From an uncultured beta proteobacterium (GTDB lineage Bacteria > Pseudomonadota > Gammaproteobacteria > Burkholderiales > Burkholderiaceae): a DNA stretch of 64,000 nucleotides. This document shows positions 45,803 to 54,701 of the stretch, piece after piece. Every line of letters starts with the position of its first letter. Within the stretch, counting starts at the first letter, position 1. The position numbers and the translations under genes were made by a program. The notes beneath the pieces were generated by a model, which did no database searches, had not been told where the DNA came from, and worked only from the letters and a program-made list of their open reading frames with translations. The stretch covers positions 1 through 64,000 of the forward strand of contig CAIUOP010000027.1 in NCBI GenBank assembly GCA_903900805.1, read 5' to 3'.

Positions 45803-47323
45803 ATGAACGCACCCCAAGCCTTTGATTCAAATGCTGATATTGGCCACTACATTGGTGGCAATCTAGTGAACCCCAAAGAGGGTCGCTTTGCTGATGTCTA
45901 CAACCCTGCCAAAGGCACAGTAGCCCGCCGCGTAGCACTGGCTAATCGTAAAGAAGTCGACGCTGCTGTGGCAGTTGCCCAGGCGGCGTTTCAGACTTGG
46001 AGCCAAACTAGCCCATTACGCCGAGCCCGCATTTTATTTAAGTACCTTGACTTACTCAATGCCAACCGCGATGCCTTAGCAGCCATCATTACCGCCGAGC
46101 ACGGTAAAGTATTTACTGATGCTCAGGGAGAAGTAACGCGTGGTATCGAAATTGTAGAATTTGCTACCGGCATCCCAGAATTACTCAAAGGGGAATACAC
46201 CGAACAGGTATCTACCGATATTGATAACTGGGTGATGCGCCAACCTTTAGGCGTAGTTGCTGGCATTACGCCATTTAACTTCCCTGTCATGGTGCCAATG
46301 TGGATGTTCCCAGTGGCAATTGCTTGTGGCAACACCTTTATTCTGAAGCCAAGTCCAACCGATCCATCTGCTTCACTGTTGATGGCTAAGCTACTCAAAG
46401 AAGCGGGCTTACCTGATGGCGTATTTAACGTTGTCCAAGGTGATAAAGAAGCTGTTGATGCTCTGATTGAAAACCCAGATGTCAAAGCAGTGAGCTTTGT
46501 TGGCTCAACCCCAATTGCTAATTACATCTATGAGCGCTGTGCTCACTTTGGTAAGCGCTCCCAGGCTTTGGGTGGTGCTAAGAACCATATGGTGATCATG
46601 CCTGATGCTGATATGGATAAAGCGATTGATGCTCTGATTGGCGCCGCATACGGTTCTGCTGGTGAACGCTGCATGGCAATTTCGGTAGCGGTTTTGGTTG
46701 GTGATGCTGCTGACAGAATCATGCCAAAACTCATCGAACGCACCAAAACTTTGAAGGTGAAGAATGGTATGGAGCTGGATGCTGAAATGGGCCCTATCGT
46801 CACTAAAGCAGCCCTAGAGCGCATTACGGGCTATATCGAAAGCGGCGTTGCTTCTGGCGCCAAACTATTAGTGGATGGCCGTGGCTTAAAAGTTCCCGGT
46901 AGCGAGAGTGGTTTTTTCATTGGCGGCACGCTCTTTGATAACGTGAAACCGGATATGAAAATTTATCTCGAAGAAATCTTTGGCCCAGTTTTATCTTGCT
47001 TGCGGGTAGCCAACTTTACCGATGCGCTCAATCTAGTGAACTCTTGTGAATTTGGCAATGGTGTTGCTTGCTTTACTAGCGATGGCAATATCGCCCGTGA
47101 ATTTGCCCGCCGCGTACAAGTTGGCATGGTTGGTATTAACGTCCCTATTCCAGTGCCGATGGCCTGGCATGGCTTTGGTGGTTGGAAAAAATCTATCTTT
47201 GGCGATATGCACGCTTACGGTAAAGAAGGCGTGCGCTTCTATACCAAGCAAAAGAGTGTTATGCAGCGTTGGCCAGAGAGCATTGCCAAGGGTGCTGAGT
47301 TTGTGATGCCGACCTCGAAATAA
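45803..47323 (+). CDS. mmsA: CoA-acylating methylmalonate-semialdehyde dehydrogenase
   Basis: A 506-residue aldehyde dehydrogenase. The start region ([30 protein letters not shown]), the cofactor loop ([15 protein letters not shown]), and the catalytic Cys in [17 protein letters not shown] match MmsA, which makes propionyl-CoA from methylmalonate semialdehyde in valine and inositol breakdown. In ordinary ALDHs a Glu is needed for hydrolysis; here [17 protein letters not shown] has Asn at that place, as in CoA-acylating types. Propionyl-CoA links it loosely with prpE. Confidence 0.94.
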   Translation: MNAPQAFDSNADIGHYIGGNLVNPKEGRFADVYNPAKGTVARRVALANRKEVDAAVAVAQAAFQTWSQTSPLRRARILFKYLDLLNANRDALAAIITAEHGKVFTDAQGEVTRGIEIVEFATGIPELLKGEYTEQVSTDIDNWVMRQPLGVVAGITPFNFPVMVPMWMFPVAIACGNTFILKPSPTDPSASLLMAKLLKEAGLPDGVFNVVQGDKEAVDALIENPDVKAVSFVGSTPIANYIYERCAHFGKRSQALGGAKNHMVIMPDADMDKAIDALIGAAYGSAGERCMAISVAVLVGDAADRIMPKLIERTKTLKVKNGMELDAEMGPIVTKAALERITGYIESGVASGAKLLVDGRGLKVPGSESGFFIGGTLFDNVKPDMKIYLEEIFGPVLSCLRVANFTDALNLVNSCEFGNGVACFTSDGNIAREFARRVQVGMVGINVPIPVPMAWHGFGGWKKSIFGDMHAYGKEGVRFYTKQKSVMQRWPESIAKGAEFVMPTSK

Positions 47324-47339
47324 TACTGCTAGCAGTATT
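47322..47339. other. 18-bp perfect palindrome at the end of mmsA
   Basis: AATACTGCTAGCAGTATT overlaps the mmsA stop codon, in the gap before the convergent cyclase gene. No T-run follows on either strand. It could be an mRNA 3' stem. Confidence 0.4.
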
Positions 47340-47383
47340 TAGCTATTGCGGGAGTGGCTGTGCTGGAAGTTAACAGGGCAAGA

Positions 47384-48502
47384 TCACTTTCGACCATTTA
47401 GGAAGGAAGTTAATATCTGCCCTAGCCCTTTGCATTCAACAAGCTCGCGCTCTTCAATCACAAACTCATCTTTTACCAACTCAGCAGTTGCTGGTGTCAT
47501 ATGAACACGTCCAACCAATGAGGTCGACTCCATACGGCTAGCAGTATTTACCGTGTTGCCCCATAAATCATAGGAAAATTTAGTAAAACCAATCACCCCT
47601 GCCACTACAGGTCCAGAATTTAAGCCAATGCGCATTTCTAACTCAATGCCGTTATCGGCGTTAAATGCCGCAAGATCTTCGAACATTCCTAGGGCCATAT
47701 CAGCAACGATAATGGCATGATCTGAACGCGGTATGGGCAAGCCCCCAGCCGCCATATAGGCATCACCAATCGTTTTAATTTTCTCTAGACCAAGATCTTC
47801 TGCTCTTCTATCAAAGCGCCCAAATAAATCATTTAATAATTTGACTAATTCAGAAGCGGTTTTATTTGAGGCCATCTTGGTAAAGCCAGATAAGTCACTA
47901 AACAAAATTGTGACCTCAGGATAACTCCCTGAAATATTGCTCTCGCCTTTCTTTAAACGCTCTGCAATTGGCTTAGGCAGGATATTGAGCATGAGCTTTT
48001 CGGTTTTCATCTGCTCAATATTCAGTAACTCTTTTTCGTGCTGGAGCTGAATAATCCGCTCGCGATCGACATCCCTTAAGCGCTTTTTCTCCAGAGATGA
48101 GAACACCCGGGCACGCAGGAGTACTGGATCAAATGGTTTAGGTAAGTAATCCTCCGCCCCAACCTGAATACACTCTATGGTTCGCTCAAAATGCTCTGAT
48201 CCTGATACCACAATGATGGGTAGATAGCGTAGCTCAGGGGAAGACTTCACTGCCTTGAGCGTTTCAAGACCATCCATCTCAGGCATTTCCATATCCAGGA
48301 GCATGAGATCAAATGTCTCGGCTTTAATCTTTTGAAGGGCCTCAACTCCATCCCCTGCCTCTTGAATATTCGTGATGCCAACTGAGTTTAGTTCACGAAT
48401 CAACAGTCTACGTAAAGTACGACTATCATCAACCACCAAAACTTTCATGGCCTTAGTTTGCTCTAAGATTTCTGGTGAAATATCACCCATCTCTGCGCTC
48501 AT
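47384..48502 (-). CDS. Response regulator fused to class III adenylate/guanylate cyclase
   Basis: A 372-residue two-domain protein. The receiver (about 19-137) has VVDDSRTLRR, the phospho-Asp in LMLLDMEMPEMDG and the KPFDP motif. A helical linker follows (about 140-180), then a cyclase domain (190-367): metal Asp in ILFSDLSGFT, IKTIGDAYMAAGG, and DLWGNTVNTASRMES. Lys in EKIKT and Asp before LWGN are the adenine-selecting residues, so cAMP is the predicted product. It lies 15 bases after cheR, suggesting phosphorylation-controlled cyclase output in the same unit. Confidence 0.9.
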   Translation of the reverse strand: MSAEMGDISPEILEQTKAMKVLVVDDSRTLRRLLIRELNSVGITNIQEAGDGVEALQKIKAETFDLMLLDMEMPEMDGLETLKAVKSSPELRYLPIIVVSGSEHFERTIECIQVGAEDYLPKPFDPVLLRARVFSSLEKKRLRDVDRERIIQLQHEKELLNIEQMKTEKLMLNILPKPIAERLKKGESNISGSYPEVTILFSDLSGFTKMASNKTASELVKLLNDLFGRFDRRAEDLGLEKIKTIGDAYMAAGGLPIPRSDHAIIVADMALGMFEDLAAFNADNGIELEMRIGLNSGPVVAGVIGFTKFSYDLWGNTVNTASRMESTSLVGRVHMTPATAELVKDEFVIEERELVECKGLGQILTSFLNGRK

Positions 48503-48517
48503 ATATTCTGCCTCGAA

Positions 48518-49360
48518 TTAATAGATCTTTTTTTGATAATAAGAAACTCGGTCTAATTGCACAATCTGATACGTCTGATCAAATAAGATAGATTCTGATG
48601 AGCCAAGAATTAAATAAGAGGAAGCGTCTGATAGTTGTGAATGGAGACGCTTCAGAATTTTGGCTTTAGTGTTCTGGTTAAAGTAAATCAATACATTACG
48701 CATCAAAATTAAGTCAAATTTCGGCATTAATGGCCAATCTTGAATCAGGTTCATCTTCTTATATTGCACCATACTACGCAGATCGGGATTGATTTCATAA
48801 TGTCCATTAGGCAAACGCTTGAAATGCCTCTGAATCTGAGTTTCAGTTAGACCGCGCTGCACTTCAGTTTCGTTATAAATCCCTAAGCTAGCTTTTTCTA
48901 ACGCCTGTTCGGAAAAATCCGTGGCCAAAATACAAATCTTCCATCCTATTAGCTCGGGAAAATGTTCGCGCAATAAAATAGCGATACTATAGGGCTCTTG
49001 TCCAGTAGAAGAAGCTGCGGACCAAATATTAAGCTCTCGCGCTTCTCTACGTTTTTGAAATAGCTCCGGAAAAATAGTTACTCTAAGAACTTCAAATGGA
49101 CTGGAGTCCCGATAAAAACTAGTTTCATTGGTAGTCATTGCTTCAAAAGCTTGCCAATGAATTGCTCCAACAGGGTTGGTAATCAAGAAGCGCAATAGAG
49201 AAGCGTGATTTGTAAAACGATGCTCGGTAACAACGCTTGATAGACGAGACTGAATTAAATACGTCTTACTTAAATCCAAAGCAATACCAATATTTTTTTC
49301 TACTAAGCTAAAGAAGCCCTCAACATCTGCTTGATCAAGCGGGCTATTCTCTAAAGTCAT
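48518..49360 (-). CDS. cheR: CheR-type protein-glutamate methyltransferase
   Basis: A 280-residue SAM-dependent methyltransferase. The N-terminal helical domain (about 1-75) precedes the core with ETSFYRDSSPFEVL, NIWSAASSTGQEPYSIAILLRE (SAM site), and DLILMRNVLIYF. It methylates Glu residues on chemoreceptors in known cases, but no receptor gene is in the window. Start overlaps the cheB stop by ATGA. Confidence 0.92.
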   Translation of the reverse strand: MTLENSPLDQADVEGFFSLVEKNIGIALDLSKTYLIQSRLSSVVTEHRFTNHASLLRFLITNPVGAIHWQAFEAMTTNETSFYRDSSPFEVLRVTIFPELFQKRREARELNIWSAASSTGQEPYSIAILLREHFPELIGWKICILATDFSEQALEKASLGIYNETEVQRGLTETQIQRHFKRLPNGHYEINPDLRSMVQYKKMNLIQDWPLMPKFDLILMRNVLIYFNQNTKAKILKRLHSQLSDASSYLILGSSESILFDQTYQIVQLDRVSYYQKKIY

Positions 49361-50514
49361 TTAAGATTAGTACGAAACAGAATTTCATCAGGAATAGCCT
49401 CTAGGGGAAGTATCTTTTCGGCCAAATCTGCTTGAGCTATTGCTCCAGGCATTCCCCAAATGACGCTGGTTGCCTCATCTTGCGCTAATACCACTCCATT
49501 ATTGCGAATAATGTCCTCTGCGCCACGCAAACCATCATAGCCCATACCGGTCAGCACGACAGCTAATAATGACTGCCCATATACCTTCGCAGCACTTCTA
49601 AACAACACATCGACTGCCGGTCTACAAGAATTCTCAGGGGGGTCTTCATTCAAATACATTAGGACTTTTGTACCCTTTTGTCTTAACTCGAGATGGTAGC
49701 CGCCAGGTGCTAAATAGGCTTGCCCTACTAATGCCTCTTGACCATCATAGGGCTCCTGCACTGGCATCGCCCCAATTTCTGTTAAGCGTGCCGCCAATAG
49801 AGTAGTGAACTTTGGAGGCATATGCTGAACGATAAAGATGGGTACCGGTAAAGGAGTTCGCCACAACTCAAAAATCTTCATTAGCGCTGCCGGTCCGCCG
49901 GTTGAAACTCCGATACAAAGTGCATTAACCGGATAAAGCGGTCGCCCCTCTTGTCGAACCACCTTTGGATTTATTGTTGAAGAGGTTTGAGCGCTAGGTA
50001 AAGCAGTAATTTTTTCAGGGGCTGGCATTGAAAGCGCCTCCCGCCGAGCAGCACCCCTCTCTTTGAGAGGTATCGTCTTTTTACCTTCCCCAGTCGCACT
50101 TTGACACAAGGCCTTAATCTTGGGAATCAAATTTTCTTCCAGAACTCTGTATGCCTCGGCAGGGTCAGATGCGGCTTGAGGCTTGCCGACATAATCACTA
50201 GCACCATAGGTTAAGGCGTCCATCGTATCGCTAGCGCCACGTTGAGTAGTTGAACTAAACATAACAATGGGGAGATTAGGATGCGATTTACGAATCTCTC
50301 GTAATGCAGTGATGCCATCCATCTCCGGCATTTCAACGTCCAAAGTCACAATATCAGGATTTAAACGCTTGATTGATTCGATTGCGAGCAAACCATTGCC
50401 AGCAGTACCAACAACCTCAATATCAGGGTGCTTCATTAATGAGGTCATGATGATGCGGCGCATTACCGCAGAGTCATCCACAATTAGAACTCGAATTTTA
50501 TCTTCAAACTTCAT
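49357..50514 (-). CDS. cheB: CheB-type protein-glutamate methylesterase/response regulator
   Basis: A 385-residue protein. The receiver (about 7-125) has LIVDDSAVMRR and the phospho-Asp in VTLDVEMPEMDG. A linker of about 60 residues follows, then the esterase domain with catalytic Ser in CIGVSTGGPAAL, His in VQHMPPKFT and Asp in LTGMGYDGLRG. It removes methyl groups from receptors when phosphorylated. CheA, CheW and receptors are absent here; the partner kinase must be encoded elsewhere. Confidence 0.94.
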   Translation of the reverse strand: MKFEDKIRVLIVDDSAVMRRIIMTSLMKHPDIEVVGTAGNGLLAIESIKRLNPDIVTLDVEMPEMDGITALREIRKSHPNLPIVMFSSTTQRGASDTMDALTYGASDYVGKPQAASDPAEAYRVLEENLIPKIKALCQSATGEGKKTIPLKERGAARREALSMPAPEKITALPSAQTSSTINPKVVRQEGRPLYPVNALCIGVSTGGPAALMKIFELWRTPLPVPIFIVQHMPPKFTTLLAARLTEIGAMPVQEPYDGQEALVGQAYLAPGGYHLELRQKGTKVLMYLNEDPPENSCRPAVDVLFRSAAKVYGQSLLAVVLTGMGYDGLRGAEDIIRNNGVVLAQDEATSVIWGMPGAIAQADLAEKILPLEAIPDEILFRTNLK

Positions 50515-50550
50515 TACTTAATCCATAAAAATACGAGTATAGGCTTGTGG

Positions 50551-51036
50551 TTACTGCAGAGTATTTTTGAAGGCTGGCATTAAGGGTACTGCCAACACCT
50601 CAATACCTTCTTCCCGCAGGGATTCGGCCTCATCTAAGGTGGTCTGGCCACGAATACTTCGCTCCGGAGACTCTTTGTAATGAATCTTCCTGGCTTCCTC
50701 GGCAAATCCGCTGCCGACATCCTCGGATTTACCCATCAGTTCACGCATACCCTTTAAAAAGGCTGCTTGAACTTGAGCCTCCAAATGAGAATGATCTTGT
50801 CCAGTCAAAGCAACTACATCGCCGCTTAATTGGCCCGTATCTGCTTTAGATACAGTCAACTCTGTCGACGAAGATTTAGCAATATGAGGGGCTGAAGGCA
50901 TACGCGTAACAATAGTACTATCACATACCGGGCAGGCAAGCATTCCCTTATCTTGCTGGGCAAGACAATCCTCTTCGGAGGCAAACCATCCCTCAAAGCG
51001 GTGGTCTAGGGGGCAAGCGAGGTTATAAACTTTCAT
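50551..51036 (-). CDS. DUF1178 family protein
   Basis: A 161-residue protein. The N-terminal zinc-ribbon-like region (CPLDHRFEGWFASEEDC ... LACPVCDST) has the four Cys of DUF1178. The middle is polar and the C-terminal part (GSGFAEEARKIHYKESPERSIRGQTTLDEAESLREEGIEVLAVP) is the conserved family core. The function is unknown. It stands after NUDIX and nuoN, an arrangement common in Burkholderiales. Confidence 0.92.
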   Translation of the reverse strand: MKVYNLACPLDHRFEGWFASEEDCLAQQDKGMLACPVCDSTIVTRMPSAPHIAKSSSTELTVSKADTGQLSGDVVALTGQDHSHLEAQVQAAFLKGMRELMGKSEDVGSGFAEEARKIHYKESPERSIRGQTTLDEAESLREEGIEVLAVPLMPAFKNTLQ

Positions 51037-51104
51037 AAAACCTATATAGGGGCAAAAGTGCTAAATTCAATAGCCCTATTTTAAGCGGGATTGCCAAAAC
51101 CCCA

Positions 51105-51701
51105 TTAAATCGGCTCAGGACTTACTAAACCTCGGCGGTAGCGGTCTAACCAGTAAGCAGAGATGGTCGTTTTCACATCCGTAATCTCGCCTTCCTCTAC
51201 CCATGCAATAAGTTGCTCTAGCGGCGCTGCAAAGACATCCAAAAACTCTTCTTCATCTAGATGACGATCACCGGGTACAAGACCTTCTGCTAAATAAATA
51301 TCAATAAATTCTGTTGAATATGAAATCACTGGATGGATTCGGCGAATATAGCTCCATTTTTTTGCTATATAGCCCGTCTCTTCAGCAAGCTCACGCTGCG
51401 CACACAGCAGCGGATTTTCATTGGGATCCAATTTGCCCGCTGGAATTTCAATGCAAGCCTTGGCAATCGGGTATCGATATTGGCGCTCCAAAAGTACCTT
51501 GCCATCATCCAATAAGGCCACAATCGCAACAGCCCCAGGGTGTGTCAAATACTCTCGTACTGCTTGCTGCCCATCAGGTAATGAAACCGTATCGCGTTTC
51601 ATCTTCAAGAAAATGCCGTCATAGACATCTACCCCAGTAATGCGCTCCTCGCGCAAATGCTGATCACCACTGGGTAAATCTTTAAAAGATTTTTCGGTCA
51701 T
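51105..51701 (-). CDS. NUDIX hydrolase, ADP-ribose pyrophosphatase type
   Basis: A 198-residue hydrolase. The Nudix box is GKLDPNENPLLCAQRELAEETGY, preceded by IEIPA, and the downstream tyrosine/proline region (SYSTEFIDIYLAEGL) fits the ADP-ribose class (YffH/NudF-like). It probably cleaves ADP-ribose to AMP and ribose-5-phosphate. It follows nuoN with 14 bases between. Confidence 0.92.
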   Translation of the reverse strand: MTEKSFKDLPSGDQHLREERITGVDVYDGIFLKMKRDTVSLPDGQQAVREYLTHPGAVAIVALLDDGKVLLERQYRYPIAKACIEIPAGKLDPNENPLLCAQRELAEETGYIAKKWSYIRRIHPVISYSTEFIDIYLAEGLVPGDRHLDEEEFLDVFAAPLEQLIAWVEEGEITDVKTTISAYWLDRYRRGLVSPEPI

Positions 51702-51715
51702 CTCTGCCTAAGAAT

Positions 51716-53215
51716 TTAGGAGCCTAATAAGGTACGGCGCATCGCATCCAAACACAGACTCATTAGGCCAGCAGGAACAATACCTAGCGCTAATACCAAA
51801 ATGCTATTTAAGCCCAGAATGCCTTTGGCAAATCCAGAGCCGCTAATGGAAGTCTCGTGTACTGGCTCATCAAAATACATCACCTTTACTACGCGTAGGT
51901 AATAGAAAGCGCCAACCAAGGACGCCATTACTGCAGTGATAGCCAAGAAGGTATGCTCTCCATCTACCAAGGCCTCTAGTACACCTAATTTAGCTGCAAA
52001 ACCGACTGTTGGCGGAATGCCAGCTAAGGAAAACATCATCACCAATCCAATGAAAGCAAACCAAGGATGCTTTTTATTCAAACCCTTTAGGTCATCTAAA
52101 GTCTCACAATCATGACCTTTGCGGGAAAGAATCATGAGTAAGCCAAAGGTGCCCAATGTAGTTAATACATAGGTAATGGCATAAAACATAGAAGCGCTAA
52201 AAGCATGATCATCAAAGACGGACAGCATGCCTAAAAGCACGAAGCCCATTTGCGCAATCGCAGAATAGGCCAACATACGCTTCAAATTAGTCTGTGCAAT
52301 TGCCGTCACGTTACCAACAATTAATGACAGCACTGCTAGCACTACCAACATCGGCTGCCAATCACCTAAGAGTGGCAATAGAGTATTTACCAATAAACGG
52401 AATAGCAAAGCAAAAGCAGCAAGCTTAGGAGCTGCAGCAATCATCAGCGTCACCGCTGTTGGTGCGCCTTGATAGACATCCGGTACCCACATATGAAAAG
52501 GCACTACGCCTAACTTAAATGCCAAACCAGAAACAATGAATACCAATCCAAAAGCCATCACCAAATGATTAATTCGTGGATCAGCAACGATTTTAAAGAT
52601 CTCGATTAAATCTAATGAGCCAGTTACGCCATATAGCATAGACATGCCATACAACAAGAAGCCTGAAGCCAATGCCCCTAAGATGAAATACTTGATAGCA
52701 GCCTCAACACTCTTCTCACTGCTATGTCGCATTGCTACTAGTGCGTAAGTTGGCAAAGCCATTAACTCCAAGCCAAGGTATAAGGTTAAAAGATTTGCAC
52801 CAGAGATCAAGACGAACTGACCAAGCAAGGCAAGCAATGCTAAAACAATAAAGTCCGGACGAAATAAAGCGCGATCCATGAGGTATTGCTTAGAGTAAAT
52901 CAAACTCACCAAGACAGCACCACATGAACAGGCTTTCAGTAAGTTCGATAAAGGGTCCGATTGAAACAAATCATTCATCGCCATGAGCGCTGGGTCTCCG
53001 ATGCGGCTAACGAATGCAAAAATTAGATAAACAAGCAAAATGATTGTGAAGAAATATACAAATCCAACGCCACGTGGTGTATGGAAAATATCCTGCTCTA
53101 CACCAGGGGTAGATACCACTCTCTCAGGAACATAAACGCTAGCAACCAATAGCAAGCAGGTTGCTATGAGTAAAACAAGTTCTGGCAGGATGGCGTAGAG
53201 GTCGAATGCTTGCAT
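51716..53215 (-). CDS. nuoN: NADH-quinone oxidoreductase subunit N
   Basis: A 499-residue membrane antiporter-like subunit of complex I with about 14 helices. The proton-channel Glu/Lys region [15 protein letters not shown] and the broken-helix stretch [23 protein letters not shown] are typical. It ends the nuo operon. It contributes one proton path. Confidence 0.97.
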   Translation of the reverse strand: MQAFDLYAILPELVLLIATCLLLVASVYVPERVVSTPGVEQDIFHTPRGVGFVYFFTIILLVYLIFAFVSRIGDPALMAMNDLFQSDPLSNLLKACSCGAVLVSLIYSKQYLMDRALFRPDFIVLALLALLGQFVLISGANLLTLYLGLELMALPTYALVAMRHSSEKSVEAAIKYFILGALASGFLLYGMSMLYGVTGSLDLIEIFKIVADPRINHLVMAFGLVFIVSGLAFKLGVVPFHMWVPDVYQGAPTAVTLMIAAAPKLAAFALLFRLLVNTLLPLLGDWQPMLVVLAVLSLIVGNVTAIAQTNLKRMLAYSAIAQMGFVLLGMLSVFDDHAFSASMFYAITYVLTTLGTFGLLMILSRKGHDCETLDDLKGLNKKHPWFAFIGLVMMFSLAGIPPTVGFAAKLGVLEALVDGEHTFLAITAVMASLVGAFYYLRVVKVMYFDEPVHETSISGSGFAKGILGLNSILVLALGIVPAGLMSLCLDAMRRTLLGS

Positions 53216-53225
53216 TTACTTTTAC

Positions 53226-54692
53226 TCAGAGTTTGCTCACAGCAACATGCTGTAGCAGATTAATGACGGCAGGATGAATGATGTCTGTAAATGGTTTTGG
53301 ATAAACACCCATACCGATTACGCAAATTGTTAACACAGTCATCATGAAGTATTCGCGTGCGTTGAGGTCTTTTAGAGCGTCTACATGGGCATTCGTAATG
53401 GCACCAAAGAATACGCGCTTGACCATCCACAATGAATAAGCAGCGCCCAGAATCAAGGCCGTTGCAGCCAGGATACCAATCACAAAGTCATAGTCCACTG
53501 CCGCCAGGATCACCATGAACTCACCAACGAATCCTGAAGTTGCAGGTAGGCCGCAGTTTGCCATTGCCATTAATACAGCAAAAGCAGTAAATGCCGGCAT
53601 CCGATGCACTACCCCGCCGTAATCTGCAATCTGACGAGTATGCATACGGTCATAGAGTACGCCAATCGAAAGGAACATGGCACCAGCTACAAAGCCGTGA
53701 GAAATCATCTGCACAATACCGCCCTCAATACCTAGTGGGCTAAAGAGGAAGAAGCCTAAGGTTACAAAACCCATATGCGCAACCGATGAATACGCCACGA
53801 GCTTTTTCATATCTTTTTGAACTAAAGCGACTGCGCCAACGTAGATAACGGCAACTAAGGAGAGGAAGATGATAAATGGGCCAAGGTATTGGCTAGCGTC
53901 TGGTGCAATTGGTAATGAGAAACGCAAGAAACCATAGGCACCAAGTTTCAACATAATGGCTGCTAACACGACAGAGCCCCCAGTAGGCGCCTCCACGTGG
54001 ACATCTGGCAACCAGGTATGCAATGGCCACATTGGCACCTTCACAGCAAACGCCATAAAGAAAGCAAAGAACAGCAAGATTTGCTCGACGATATCCAGGC
54101 GTGCATTTTGCCAAACTAAGATATCAAAGCTATTGGTCACGTTATATAAATACAGCATGGCAATCAAAGTTAATAAGGAGCCAAGCAAGGTATACAAGAA
54201 GAACTTGAATGCCGCGTAAATGCGGTTATGTCCACCCCAGACACCAATGATGATGTACATCGGAATTAAAGTTGCTTCGAAGAAGACGTAAAACAATAAG
54301 GCATCTAGCGCACAAAATACGCCAATCATCAATCCTGAAAGGAACATGAAGGACGCCATGTATTGCGATACTTTAGTGTCAATGACTTCCCATGCTGCAA
54401 TCACTACAAAAATATTGATGAAGGCAGTTAGAACAATGAACCAAACGGAGATACCGTCAATACCGAGATAATAGTTAATGTCGTAACGCGGAATCCAACT
54501 GAACTTCTCTACAAACTGCATTCCTGGGTTAGCAATATCAAAATTGATAATCAGAGGAAGGGTTGCAATGAATCCGAGAATGGCGCCAATCAGAGAGAGC
54601 CAACGAACGCCAGCAGAAGGTTTATCAGACCCAAAAATTAAAATAATGAGTCCAAAAACAATCGGGGTCCAAATGGCGTAAGAAAGAGTCAT
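53226..54692 (-). CDS. nuoM: NADH-quinone oxidoreductase subunit M
   Basis: A 488-residue proton-pumping subunit. Motifs are FYVFFEATLIPMYIIIGVWGG (key Glu), VKVPMWPLHTWLPDVHVEAPTGGSV and KKLVAYSSVAHMGFV. It sits 10 bases upstream of nuoN. Confidence 0.97.
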   Translation of the reverse strand: MTLSYAIWTPIVFGLIILIFGSDKPSAGVRWLSLIGAILGFIATLPLIINFDIANPGMQFVEKFSWIPRYDINYYLGIDGISVWFIVLTAFINIFVVIAAWEVIDTKVSQYMASFMFLSGLMIGVFCALDALLFYVFFEATLIPMYIIIGVWGGHNRIYAAFKFFLYTLLGSLLTLIAMLYLYNVTNSFDILVWQNARLDIVEQILLFFAFFMAFAVKVPMWPLHTWLPDVHVEAPTGGSVVLAAIMLKLGAYGFLRFSLPIAPDASQYLGPFIIFLSLVAVIYVGAVALVQKDMKKLVAYSSVAHMGFVTLGFFLFSPLGIEGGIVQMISHGFVAGAMFLSIGVLYDRMHTRQIADYGGVVHRMPAFTAFAVLMAMANCGLPATSGFVGEFMVILAAVDYDFVIGILAATALILGAAYSLWMVKRVFFGAITNAHVDALKDLNAREYFMMTVLTICVIGMGVYPKPFTDIIHPAVINLLQHVAVSKL

Positions 54693-54701
54693 GATGGCGG
54701 C

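Noticed and set aside
53893-54219. ORFs on both strands inside nuoM
   Set aside because: These are shadows of a strongly conserved gene, with no independent motifs.
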